A DNA stretch of 64,000 bases. It comes from Thiomonas intermedia. Its GTDB lineage: Bacteria > Pseudomonadota > Gammaproteobacteria > Burkholderiales > Burkholderiaceae_C. The notes under the pieces were generated by a model. That model made no database searches and was not told the DNA's origin. It saw only the letters and a program-made list of their open reading frames with translations. The translations under genes and the position numbers were made by a program. This document shows, in pieces, positions 56,300-64,000 of this stretch. The stretch is taken from positions 1 through 64,000 of the forward strand of contig DYKQ01000001.1 of assembly GCA_020722545.1 (NCBI GenBank), written 5' to 3'. Each line of letters begins with the position of its first letter. The stretch's first letter is position 1.

Positions 56300-56315
56300 T
56301 TGACGTAAACGGAAG
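56300..56315 (+). promoter_or_regulatory. LiuR operator, site 2
   Basis: TTGACGTAAACGGAAG, 13 or so of 16 positions matching site 1, between liuR and the thioesterase remnant. It probably controls the remnant-ivd transcript. Confidence 0.65.
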
Positions 56316-56368
56316 GTAAGATCACCGGAAATCTGCCAGCAGAGCAGCCACTACGGAGACTTGCCGCC

Positions 56369-56482
56369 ATGACCAACGCCCCCGCCGTTCTATCGCCTGC
56401 GCAGGAGGCGGCCATTCGCCAGAGCTTTGCCCGCCAGGGCTTGATGCAGCAGACCATCGCGCCAGTGCCCAAGCGCTACTGA
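56369..56482 (+). pseudogene. PaaI-type thioesterase remnant
   Basis: A 37-codon frame starting MTNAPAVLSPAQEAAIRQSF and ARQGLMQ, like the N-terminal helix of hotdog-fold PaaI-like thioesterases. It then reads [10 protein letters not shown] and a stop, which resembles the C-terminal QxT strand of the same family. A complete member has about 140-150 residues, so the hotdog core is missing while the frame is kept. It is the first reading frame after LiuR site 2 and ends 43 bp before ivd. The alternative is a genuine small protein. Confidence 0.5.
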
Positions 56483-56525
56483 ACACCCGACACCGAATCA
56501 CAAACGGAGCAACCGAGGAGACCCC

Positions 56526-57704
56526 ATGCAACTGCCCGGACTGGACTTCCAACTCGGCGAGGACATCGCCGCTCTGCGCGAGGCCGTGCGCGACTTTGCC
56601 GAGCAAGAAATCGCCCCGCGCGCGGCCGAGATCGACCGCACCGATCAGTTTCCGATGGATCTGTGGCGCAAGTTCGGCGACCTGGGCCTGCTCGGCGTCA
56701 CCGTTCCCGAAGCCGACGGCGGCGCCGGAATGGGTTATCTGGCGCATATGGTGGCGATGGAGGAGATTTCGCGCGCCAGCGCCTCGGTGGCACTGAGCTA
56801 CGGCGCGCATTCCAACCTGTGCGTCAACCAGATCCGCCGCAACGGCAGCGCCGCGCAGAAGGCGAAGTACCTGCCCGGGCTGCTCAGCGGCGAGCACGTG
56901 GGCGCGCTGGCGATGAGCGAGCCGGGCGCGGGCAGCGACGTGGTGAGCATGAAGCTGCGCGCTGACCGGCGAGGTGATGTGTTTGTGCTCAACGGCAGCA
57001 AGATGTGGATCACTAACGGGCCGGACGCCGACGTGCTGGTGGTCTACGCCAAGACCGATCCGGCCGCAAGTTCCAAGGGCATCACCGCCTTTTTGGTGGA
57101 AAAGGGTTTCAAGGGTTTTTCGGTGGCGCAGAAGCTCGACAAGCTGGGCATGCGCGGCAGCCATACCGGCGAGCTGGTGTTTCAGGATTGCGAGGTGCCC
57201 GCAGAGAACGTGCTGGGCCATTTGAACGGCGGCGTCAAGGTGCTGATGAGCGGCCTGGATTACGAGCGCGCAGTGCTCGCCGCCGGGCCGGTGGGCATCA
57301 TGCAGGCGGTGATGGACAGCGTGGTGCCCTACGTGCACGAACGCAGGCAGTTCGGCCAGGCCATCGGCGAGTTCCAGCTCATCCAGGCCAAGCTGGCCGA
57401 TATGTACACCGTGCTGCAAGCCGCGCGCAGCCTGCTCTACACCGTGGGCAAGAACCTCGACGCGCTGGGAGACGGCCACGCCCGCAATGTGCGCAAGGAC
57501 TGCGCCGCGGTCATCCTGTGGTGCGCCGAAAAGGCCACCTGGATGGCCGGCGAGGGCATCCAGATTTTCGGCGGCAATGGCTATATCAACGACTACCCGC
57601 TGGGCCGCCTGTGGCGCGACGCCAAGCTGTACGAGATTGGCGCGGGCACATCCGAAATCCGCCGCATGCTGATCGGCCGGGAACTGTTCGCGCAAACGGC
57701 GTGA
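56526..57704 (+). CDS. ivd: Isovaleryl-CoA dehydrogenase
   Basis: A 392-residue FAD-dependent acyl-CoA dehydrogenase (also called LiuA), oxidising isovaleryl-CoA to 3-methylcrotonyl-CoA in leucine catabolism. The catalytic glutamate appears to be in [20 protein letters not shown], the position specific to isovaleryl-CoA dehydrogenases, rather than in the usual C-terminal loop, where the sequence reads [15 protein letters not shown]. Other motifs are [13 protein letters not shown] and [19 protein letters not shown] LiuR operator lies upstream. The methylcrotonyl-CoA carboxylase genes are not in the window. Confidence 0.93.
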   Translation: MQLPGLDFQLGEDIAALREAVRDFAEQEIAPRAAEIDRTDQFPMDLWRKFGDLGLLGVTVPEADGGAGMGYLAHMVAMEEISRASASVALSYGAHSNLCVNQIRRNGSAAQKAKYLPGLLSGEHVGALAMSEPGAGSDVVSMKLRADRRGDVFVLNGSKMWITNGPDADVLVVYAKTDPAASSKGITAFLVEKGFKGFSVAQKLDKLGMRGSHTGELVFQDCEVPAENVLGHLNGGVKVLMSGLDYERAVLAAGPVGIMQAVMDSVVPYVHERRQFGQAIGEFQLIQAKLADMYTVLQAARSLLYTVGKNLDALGDGHARNVRKDCAAVILWCAEKATWMAGEGIQIFGGNGYINDYPLGRLWRDAKLYEIGAGTSEIRRMLIGRELFAQTA

Positions 57705-57760
57705 AGCCGTGAAGCTGGGTAGCGAACAGGGCTGAGCGACTGATGCGGCGTGTGATTCAG

Positions 57761-57796
57761 TTACCGAGGCGCTTACCGAGGCGGCTACCGATGCGC
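57761..57796. repeat. 12-bp tandem repeat at an aminotransferase 3' end
   Basis: Three near-identical units, TTACCGAGGCGC, TTACCGAGGCGG and CTACCGATGCGC. Read on the minus strand each unit ends in a stop codon in the same frame (TAG, TAA, TAA), giving three tandem stops. Confidence 0.75.
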
Positions 57797-58939
57797 TTTT
57801 TCCGGCAGGTGCAAACCCACGGCGTCGAGCACTGCGTCCAGTCGCTGCACGGCGGCGGGCACGTCCTTCCATTTATCCAGCCCGAACAGGCCGAGGCGAA
57901 AGCTCATGTAGTCGGCCGGTTCGTCGCAGGCCAGCGGCACGCCGGCGGCAATCTGCATGCCCTGCGCCGCAAACGCTCTGCCGCTTTGAATCTCGGGATC
58001 ACGGGTGTAGCTCACCACCACGCCCGGCGCCTGAAAGCCGGGCGCCGCCACGCTCTTGACGCCGCGCCGCTCCAACGAAGCGCGCGCTGCGCGACCCAGT
58101 TCCATCTGCGCGGCCTTGAGCGCGGGCAGACCGTAGCTGAACGCTTCGCGCATCTGGTCGCGCACTTCCGCCAGGGTGTCGGTGGGCATGGTGGCGTGAT
58201 AGGCATGCGCGCCTTTTTCGTAGGCCTGCATGATCTGATGCCACTTTTTCAGGTCGCAGGAAAAGCTGTCGCTCGTGGTCGTCTCCAGCCGTTGCAAAGC
58301 CCGCTCAGACAGCATGGCAAAGCCGCAGCACGGCTGGCCGCTCCAGCCTTTTTGTGGCGCGCTGACCAGCACGTCCACGCCGGTGGCCTGCATGTCCACC
58401 CACATCGCACCGGAGGCGATGCAGTCGAGCACGAACAGGCCGCCCACCGCATGCACCGCGTCGGCCACGGCGCGCAGATAGTCGTCGGGCAGCATCATGC
58501 CGGCGGAGGTTTCCACATGCGGGGCGAACACCACGGCGGGCTTTTCGCGGGCGATGGCGGCGACCACCTCGGCGATGGGCGCGGGAACGAAGGGCGACTC
58601 CGGCGCCTCGTCGACGCGGCGGGCCTTGAGCACCGTCACTTTGTCCGACAAATGCCCGGTCTCGATGATCTGGCTCCAGCGATAACTGAACCAGCCGTTG
58701 CGCACAATGAGCACGGTTGCGCCCTGGACGAATTGCCGCGCCACAGCCTCCATGGCGAACGTGCCGCTGCCGGGCACGATGACTGCCGCCTGCGCGTTGT
58801 AGGCTTGTTTGAGCATGGACGACAGATCGCGCATGACCTGCTGGAACTTGGCCGACATGTGGTTGAGCGAGCGGTCGGTGTAGACCACCGAATACTCCAG
58901 CAGTCCATCGGGATCAACGTTGGGCAGCAAGGCGGGCAT
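57785..58939 (-). CDS. Class V PLP aminotransferase (alanine-glyoxylate/serine-pyruvate type)
   Basis: A 384-residue fold-type I enzyme of aminotransferase class V. It has [19 protein letters not shown] (PLP phosphate region), [33 protein letters not shown] and the Schiff-base lysine in [19 protein letters not shown]. Substrates may be alanine or serine with glyoxylate or pyruvate. Producing or using glyoxylate would tie in with aceB and aceK. It runs against the surrounding liu-region genes and ends in a tandem repeat of stop-bearing units. Confidence 0.87.
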   Translation of the reverse strand: MPALLPNVDPDGLLEYSVVYTDRSLNHMSAKFQQVMRDLSSMLKQAYNAQAAVIVPGSGTFAMEAVARQFVQGATVLIVRNGWFSYRWSQIIETGHLSDKVTVLKARRVDEAPESPFVPAPIAEVVAAIAREKPAVVFAPHVETSAGMMLPDDYLRAVADAVHAVGGLFVLDCIASGAMWVDMQATGVDVLVSAPQKGWSGQPCCGFAMLSERALQRLETTTSDSFSCDLKKWHQIMQAYEKGAHAYHATMPTDTLAEVRDQMREAFSYGLPALKAAQMELGRAARASLERRGVKSVAAPGFQAPGVVVSYTRDPEIQSGRAFAAQGMQIAAGVPLACDEPADYMSFRLGLFGLDKWKDVPAAVQRLDAVLDAVGLHLPEKAHR

Positions 58940-59097
58940 CAGAAATCTCCTGGTCTTATGGTTCGAAAAAGTCGGTGCGGTGTCTATGCCGACAGCCTGA
59001 AAAGCCTAGCACGCAGCGGCGTCAGGCGCTGGGCGCTTTGCCTTGCCAGCGGCGCGGGCTTACAGTGGGCAGCGCGTCTTCGCGTTGCAGAGATCCG

Positions 59098-60912
59098 ATG
59101 AACCAATTTCCGCCCCGCCTCGATTCCCCGGTGGCTTTTGCCATGGCGCGCACCATGCTCGACGGCTTCAATCGCCATTACCGCCTGTTCCGTCAGGTGA
59201 GCGCCGCGGCCAAGCAGCGGTTCGAGCGGGCCGACTGGGCTGGACAGCAGGCGGCGCAGCGCGAGCGCATCGCGTTTTACGACCAGCGGGTGGACGAAGC
59301 CACCGAGCGCCTGCAGAACGAACTCGATGCTGGCAACCAGCCCATGGAGATTTGGCAGCAGGCCAAGCTGCACTACATCGGCCTGCTGACCAATCACCAC
59401 CAGCCCGAGCTGGCCGAGACGTTTTTCAACTCGGTGACGACCAAGATTCTGCGGCGCGAGCATTTCAACAACGAGTTTCTGTTCGTGCGCCCGGCACTGT
59501 CCACCGAGTACATCGAGAACGAAGAGCCTGCGGCCAAGCCGACCTTCCGTGTGTATTACCCGCACACCCACGAGGCGCTGCACGCCTGTCTGCGCCGCGC
59601 CATCGAGAACTTTCAGCTCGCGCTGCCGTTCGAAAATCTGGACCGCGACGTGCACCAGGTGCTGGCCGTCGTGCGCCAGCGCTTCGGCAGCGATGTGCGC
59701 CTGCGCGCCAACTTCCAGATCCAGATGCTCGACTCGCTGTTCTATCGCAACAAGGGGGCGTATGCGGTGGGCAAGGTGATCAACGGCTTTACCGAATTTC
59801 CGCTGGCGCTGCCCATTCTGCACAACGAGCGCGGCCAGCTCTTCATCGACACGGTGCTGCTCACCGAAGACGATCTGCTGCTGCTGTTCTCCTTCGCCCG
59901 CGCCTATTTCATGGTCGATATGGAAATCCCGTCGGCCTATGTGCAGTTTCTGCGCAGCCTCATGGCGCGCAAGCCGCGCGCCGAGCTGTACAACGCGCTG
60001 GGTCTGGCCAAGCAGGGCAAGACCCTGTTCTACCGCGATTTTCTCTATCACCTGCGGCATTCGAGCGATCAGTTCATCGTGGCGCCGGGCATCAAGGGCA
60101 TGGTGATGGTGGTGTTCACCCTGCCGTCCTTTCCCTTTGTGTTCAAAGTCATCAAAGACTTCTATCCGCCGCAGAAAGACACCACCCGCGACAAGATCAA
60201 GGGCAAGTACCTGCTGGTGAAACAGCACGACCGCGTGGGCCGCATGGCCGAGACGCTGGAATACTCCAACGTGGCCTTCGAGCGCGCGCGCTTCTCGCCC
60301 GAGCTGATTCAGGAAATCGAAACCTTCTGCCCCTCGCAGCTCGAATACGACGGCGACTCCATCATCATCCGCCACTGCTACATCGAACGGCGCATGATTC
60401 CGCTCAACATCTATCTGCAGGAAGCCGACGACGCGCAGCTCGAAGCCGCCGTCATCGAATACGGCAATGCCATCAAGGACATGGTGGCGGCCAATATCTT
60501 CCCCGGCGACATGCTGTGGAAGAACTTCGGCATCACCCGCCACGGCAAGGTGGTGTTCTACGACTACGACGAGATCGAGTACATCACCGACTGCAACTTC
60601 CGCCGCGTGCCCGCGCCGCGCAACGAAGAAGACGAAATGGCCGCCGAGCCCTGGTACGCGGTGGGCCCGCACGACGTGTTTCCCGAAACCTTCGGCCAGT
60701 TTCTGCTCGGCAATCCCAAGGTGCGCGCCGTGTTCATGAAGCACCACGCCGATCTGCTCGACGTGGCGTTCTGGCAGGAGCACCAGAGCCGCATCCGCGA
60801 GGGCCATCTGTACGACGTGTTCACCTATGACGTCACCCGCCGCTTCGCCCGCGAGAGCGATCTTGCGGCATCCAACCCACCCGTTCAACCTGTTCAGGAG
60901 ACTTCGACATGA
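59098..60912 (+). CDS. aceK: Isocitrate dehydrogenase kinase/phosphatase
   Basis: A 604-residue bifunctional enzyme that phosphorylates and dephosphorylates isocitrate dehydrogenase, directing carbon between the TCA cycle and the glyoxylate shunt. Characteristic blocks are [57 protein letters not shown] and [20 protein letters not shown]. The ATG at 59098 gives the usual [11 protein letters not shown] start; the ORF extends 41 codons further. The stop overlaps the thiolase start (ATGA), placing aceK in an acyl-CoA operon rather than next to aceB. Confidence 0.95.
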   Translation: MNQFPPRLDSPVAFAMARTMLDGFNRHYRLFRQVSAAAKQRFERADWAGQQAAQRERIAFYDQRVDEATERLQNELDAGNQPMEIWQQAKLHYIGLLTNHHQPELAETFFNSVTTKILRREHFNNEFLFVRPALSTEYIENEEPAAKPTFRVYYPHTHEALHACLRRAIENFQLALPFENLDRDVHQVLAVVRQRFGSDVRLRANFQIQMLDSLFYRNKGAYAVGKVINGFTEFPLALPILHNERGQLFIDTVLLTEDDLLLLFSFARAYFMVDMEIPSAYVQFLRSLMARKPRAELYNALGLAKQGKTLFYRDFLYHLRHSSDQFIVAPGIKGMVMVVFTLPSFPFVFKVIKDFYPPQKDTTRDKIKGKYLLVKQHDRVGRMAETLEYSNVAFERARFSPELIQEIETFCPSQLEYDGDSIIIRHCYIERRMIPLNIYLQEADDAQLEAAVIEYGNAIKDMVAANIFPGDMLWKNFGITRHGKVVFYDYDEIEYITDCNFRRVPAPRNEEDEMAAEPWYAVGPHDVFPETFGQFLLGNPKVRAVFMKHHADLLDVAFWQEHQSRIREGHLYDVFTYDVTRRFARESDLAASNPPVQPVQETST

Positions 60913-62087
60913 CTGACCCCATCGTGATTGTTTCTGCCGCGCGCACGCCCATCGGCGGACTGCTCGGCGACTTTGCCGCCGTGCCCGCCTGGGAGCTCGG
61001 CGCTACCGCCATCGCCGCTGCCGTGCAGCGCGCGGGCATCGCGGGCGACGCCGTGAATGAAGTGCTCATGGGCAACTGCCTGATGGCCGGGCAGGGCCAG
61101 GCCCCCGCGCGCCAGGCCGCACTCAAGGCCGGGCTGCCGCAATCGGCGGGCGCGGTCACGCTGTCCAAAATGTGCGGCTCGGGCATGCGGGCGATGATGT
61201 TCGCCCACGACATGCTGGCCGCGGGCTCGGCCGACGTGATGCTGGCCGGCGGCATGGAAAGCATGACCAACGCGCCGCACCTGGCCTTCGTGCGCAAGGG
61301 CGTGAAATATGGCCTCACCCAGTTTTACGACCACATGGCGCTTGACGGCCTGGAAGACGCCTACGACCGCGGCAAGGCCATGGGCGTGTTCGCCGAAAGC
61401 TGCGTGAGCAAATACGCCTTCAGCCGCGAGGAGATGGATGCCTTCGCCATTGCCTCGACTGAGCGCAGCAAAAAAGCCAACGAAGACGGCAGCTTCGAGT
61501 GGGAGATGGCGCCCGTCACGGTGGCGGGACGTGGCGGCGAGGTGAAAATCGCCCGCGACGAGCAGCCCTTCAAGGCCAAGCTCGACAAGATTCCTACGCT
61601 CAAGCCCGTGTTCAAGAAAGACGGGGCCATCACCGCCGCCACCTCGTCGAGCATTTCCGACGGCGCTGCCGCGCTGGTGCTGATGCGCCAGTCCGCCGCT
61701 GACAAGCTGGGCTGCGCGCCGATCGCTCGCATTCGCGCCCATGCGGTGCATGCGCAGGCGCCCGAGTGGTTCACTACGGCGCCCGTGGGGGCCATTCAGA
61801 AGGTGCTCGACAAGACCGGCTGGAAGGCGGCCGACGTGGACCTGTGGGAAGTCAACGAAGCCTTCGCCGCCGTCACCATGGCGGCCATGCGCGAATTCAA
61901 GCTGCCTCACGAGATCGTGAATGTGCACGGCGGCGCGGTGGCACTGGGCCACCCCATCGGCGCGTCGGGCGCGCGCATCGTCGTCACCCTGCTGGGCGCG
62001 CTGCGGCAACGCGGGCTCAAGAAGGGCGTCGCTGCGCTGTGCATCGGCGGCGGCGAGGCCACGGCAATGGCGGTTGAACTGCTCTGA
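60909..62087 (+). CDS. Acetyl-CoA C-acyltransferase (thiolase)
   Basis: A 392-residue thiolase. The acyl-accepting Cys is in [14 protein letters not shown], the His in [17 protein letters not shown] and the second Cys in [32 protein letters not shown] also fits. The acetoacetyl-CoA thiolase branch is likely, completing leucine or ketogenic carbon breakdown. Translation is coupled to aceK. Confidence 0.92.
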   Translation: MTDPIVIVSAARTPIGGLLGDFAAVPAWELGATAIAAAVQRAGIAGDAVNEVLMGNCLMAGQGQAPARQAALKAGLPQSAGAVTLSKMCGSGMRAMMFAHDMLAAGSADVMLAGGMESMTNAPHLAFVRKGVKYGLTQFYDHMALDGLEDAYDRGKAMGVFAESCVSKYAFSREEMDAFAIASTERSKKANEDGSFEWEMAPVTVAGRGGEVKIARDEQPFKAKLDKIPTLKPVFKKDGAITAATSSSISDGAAALVLMRQSAADKLGCAPIARIRAHAVHAQAPEWFTTAPVGAIQKVLDKTGWKAADVDLWEVNEAFAAVTMAAMREFKLPHEIVNVHGGAVALGHPIGASGARIVVTLLGALRQRGLKKGVAALCIGGGEATAMAVELL

Positions 62088-62093
62088 ATCGTC

Positions 62094-63221
62094 ATGCTGC
62101 TTTCTGACGATCACCGCATGATCCGCGACGCGGTGCGCGACTTCGCCCAGGCTGAAATCGCCCCGCATGCGGCCGACTGGGCGCGCGAAAGTCGCTTTCC
62201 GCGCGAGGCGTTGCAGGGCTTGGCGGCGCTGGGCTGCCTGGGCATCGCCGTGCCCGCGGAATGGGGCGGCGCCGGGCTCGACTACCTGTCTCTCGCGCTG
62301 GCCATCGAGGAGATCGCCGCGGCCGACGGCGCGACCAGCACCATCGTCAGCGTGAACAACTGCCCGGTGTGCTCCATCCTGATGGCCTGGGGCTCCGACG
62401 CGCAGAAAGACCAGTGGCTGCGCCCGGTGGCGCGCGGCGAGTGGATCGGTGCGTTCGCACTGACCGAACCGCAGGCCGGGTCGGACGCGTCGAACCTGCG
62501 CACCACGGCAAGGTTGGAGGGCGACCACTACGTCCTCGATGGCGTCAAGCAGTTCATCACCAGCGGCAAGAACGGACAGGTCGCCATCGTGCTGGCCGCA
62601 ACCGACCGGGCCGCGGGCAAGAAAGGCATCAGCGCCTTCCTCGTGCCGACCGACACGCCGGGCTACATCGTCGAACGCCTCGAAGACAAGGCCGGACAGT
62701 CGGCCAGCGACACCGTGCAGATCCGCTTCGAGGACTGCCGCGTGCCCGCCGCCAACCGCATCGGCGCCGAAGGCGAGGGCTACAAGATTGCGCTCTCCGG
62801 ACTGGAAGGCGGGCGCATCGGCATTGCGGCGCAGTCGGTCGGCATGGCGCGTGCCGCGTTTGAGGCGGCGCTGTGCTATGCGCGCGAGCGCACGGCGTTT
62901 GGCAAGCCCATTGCCGAGCATCAGGCGGTGCAATTTCGCCTAGCCGAGATGGCGATGCAGATCGAAGCGGCGCGGCAGTTGCTGTGGCACGCGGCCAGCC
63001 TGAAAGACGCGGGCCAGCCCTGTCTGAAGGAAGCCGCCATGGCCAAGCTGATGGCCAGCGAAATGGCCGAGCGGGTGTGCAGTGCGGCGCTGCAGATCCA
63101 CGGCGGTTACGGTTATGTGGCCGACTTTCCCGTCGAGCGCATCTGGCGCGATGTGCGGGTTTGCCAGATTTACGAAGGCACCAGCGATGTGCAGAAAATG
63201 CTCATTGCCCGTGCGCTGTAA
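62094..63221 (+). CDS. Acyl-CoA dehydrogenase (short-chain type)
   Basis: A 375-residue FAD enzyme with the signatures AFALTEPQAGSDASNLRTT, EYADKP-like LSGLEGGRIGIAAQSVGMAR, HGGYGYVADFPVERIWRDVR and the C-terminal catalytic Glu in QIYEGTSDVQKMLIA. This is the standard position, unlike Ivd. Butyryl- or short branched-chain acyl-CoA is the likely substrate. It lies 6 bp after the thiolase gene. Confidence 0.92.
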   Translation: MLLSDDHRMIRDAVRDFAQAEIAPHAADWARESRFPREALQGLAALGCLGIAVPAEWGGAGLDYLSLALAIEEIAAADGATSTIVSVNNCPVCSILMAWGSDAQKDQWLRPVARGEWIGAFALTEPQAGSDASNLRTTARLEGDHYVLDGVKQFITSGKNGQVAIVLAATDRAAGKKGISAFLVPTDTPGYIVERLEDKAGQSASDTVQIRFEDCRVPAANRIGAEGEGYKIALSGLEGGRIGIAAQSVGMARAAFEAALCYARERTAFGKPIAEHQAVQFRLAEMAMQIEAARQLLWHAASLKDAGQPCLKEAAMAKLMASEMAERVCSAALQIHGGYGYVADFPVERIWRDVRVCQIYEGTSDVQKMLIARAL

Positions 63222-63244
63222 AACGAGATTCCCAGGAGACTCCC

Positions 63245-63850
63245 ATGCCCGTCAGCCCGATCACCTTCTTTTTCGATTTTTCGTCGCCCTACGCCTACCT
63301 GGCGAGCACGCAGATCGAGGCCATTGCCGCGCGCCATCTGCGCGACATCGAGTGGGCGCCGATGCTGCTCGGGCCAGTGTTCCAGACGACAGGGTCGAAG
63401 CCGCTGATGGATCAGCCGCTCAAGGGCGACTATGCCCGCATCGACATTCCGCGTTCGGCCCGCTTTCTGGGCGTGCCTTTTGTGCAGCCGGAGCCGTTTC
63501 CCATTGCCACTTATCAGGCCGCACGGGTGCTCATCGGCCTGCAACGCGACCTGCCCGCGCAGGCCGCGCCGTGGCTGCATCGCTGTTTTTCGGCCTATTT
63601 CGCGCAGAACCGCAACATCGCCGAATTGCCCGTGCTTGAAGCCCTTGCCGACGAGCAGGGGCTGGCCAGCGACGCGGTGGCGCGCTATACCACCGATCCC
63701 GCCATCAAGGCTCAGCTCAAGGCCAACTGCGACCGCGCGCTGCAGCAAGGCATGTGCGGCGCGCCCTATATGGTGGTGGACGATCAACCCTTCTGGGGAG
63801 CAGACCGGCTGCCGCAGCTCGAACATTGGCTGCAGACCGGCGGGTTTTGA
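63245..63850 (+). CDS. 2-hydroxychromene-2-carboxylate isomerase-like protein
   Basis: A 201-residue DsbA-fold protein related to kappa-class glutathione transferases and NahD. ITFFFDFSSPYAYLASTQIE has the conserved catalytic Ser, and APYMVVDDQPFWGADRLPQL closes the fold. Such genes occur beside acyl-CoA genes in Burkholderiales without any naphthalene pathway, so the true substrate is uncertain. AGGAGAC precedes the ATG at 63245. Confidence 0.85.
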   Translation: MPVSPITFFFDFSSPYAYLASTQIEAIAARHLRDIEWAPMLLGPVFQTTGSKPLMDQPLKGDYARIDIPRSARFLGVPFVQPEPFPIATYQAARVLIGLQRDLPAQAAPWLHRCFSAYFAQNRNIAELPVLEALADEQGLASDAVARYTTDPAIKAQLKANCDRALQQGMCGAPYMVVDDQPFWGADRLPQLEHWLQTGGF

Positions 63851-63881
63851 AGCCGCCAAGAATGAAGACTGGAGAATCATC

Positions 63882-64000
63882 ATGACCGAACCAACCCCGC
63901 TGCTGCAGGCCTACGCCTGCGGCGCCACCGACCAGCCGCTGCTGACGCAGACGATAGGCGAATTTTTCGACGCCATGGCCGCGCGCCAAGGCCTGCAAGA
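63882..64000 (+). CDS. Acyl-CoA ligase (AMP-binding), 5' part only
   Basis: Only the first 39 codons lie in the window. PLLQAYACGATDQPLLTQTI and GEFFDAMAARQ resemble the N-terminus of fatty-acyl-CoA synthetases found in liu-type clusters. GGAG stands about nine bases before the ATG. Consistent with a fifth gene of the aceK operon; assignment from so short a part is tentative. Confidence 0.6.
   Translation, partial: MTEPTPLLQAYACGATDQPLLTQTIGEFFDAMAARQGLQ

Noticed and set aside
58984-60888. 634-codon minus-strand ORF opposite aceK
   Set aside because: Antisense shadow of a complete aceK gene.
60894-62933. 679-codon minus-strand ORF opposite the thiolase and acyl-CoA dehydrogenase genes
   Set aside because: Spans two clearly coding genes on the other strand and shows no domain; typical antisense frame in GC-rich DNA.
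63717-63998. Minus-strand ORF at the window end
   Set aside because: Overlaps the isomerase-like gene and the start of the acyl-CoA ligase, both of which have good ribosome-binding sites and family matches.

Overview
The window is a GC-rich, densely coding chromosomal segment of a Gram-negative betaproteobacterium, most likely Burkholderiales. Support comes from gene orders familiar from that group: fmdB-DUF502-aspS, ilvE-zf-CHCC-waaF, argS-SPOR-dsbA, lptA-lptB-rpoN, a complete atpIBEFHAGDC operon, and a LiuR-controlled acyl-CoA cluster containing aceK. A Thiomonas-like organism is possible, but that is a guess. I see no rRNA, tRNA, CRISPR array, phage or complete insertion sequence.

Layout. 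0-5.6 kb: malate synthase and a divergent LysR regulator with a palindromic operator between them, a TlpA-like thioredoxin, a secreted phospholipase D-type nuclease, a SWIB protein and cytochrome c'. 5.6-9.4 kb: a MocR regulator divergent from an EamA transporter, an aminotransferase and a 32-codon PhzF remnant. 9.4-14.4 kb, minus strand: fmdB, DUF502, aspS, an Mrr-type restriction endonuclease and DAHP synthase. 14.5-26.9 kb: a type II secretion locus, with gspC divergent from gspGHIJKLMN-DEF. 26.9-31.1 kb: a 5'-nucleotidase, a shortened thiol peroxidase, ilvE, a zinc-ribbon protein, waaF and CopD. 31.4-38.7 kb: the F1Fo ATP synthase operon. 38.8-46.8 kb: envelope genes (rlpA, psiF, argS, a SPOR protein, dsbA, lptA, lptB) and rpoN. 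46.9-52.5 kb: a COG4705-like membrane protein, a CYTH-CHAD protein, a PlcP-like phosphoesterase coupled to a GT4 glycosyltransferase, and diacylglycerol kinase. 52.5-55.8 kb: corA, a patatin and a metallo-beta-lactamase-fold hydrolase. 55.8-64 kb: LiuR with two operators, a thioesterase remnant, isovaleryl-CoA dehydrogenase, a class V aminotransferase, aceK, thiolase, acyl-CoA dehydrogenase, a chromene-carboxylate-isomerase-like protein and the start of an acyl-CoA ligase.

Five themes deserve a second look. (1) At least four genes (phzF, tpx, an NTF2-like gene, a PaaI-type thioesterase) look like in-frame internal-deletion derivatives that keep both ends. (2) A multi-hairpin repeat family, whose stem arms change together while loop and end stay constant, has entered the secretion operon and other genes and now encodes protein segments. 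(3) The GspD secretin carries a C-terminal AMIN-like domain, normally found at the N-terminus of PilQ. (4) A PlcP-like phosphoesterase, glycosyltransferase and DgkA form a candidate phospholipid-to-glycolipid remodelling cassette, interrupted by a 161-bp near-perfect palindrome. (5) RlpA appears to have lost two of its three catalytic residues. Central metabolism also shows a link: the glyoxylate-shunt gene aceB lies at one end and aceK, which controls flux into the shunt, lies in the LiuR region at the other.
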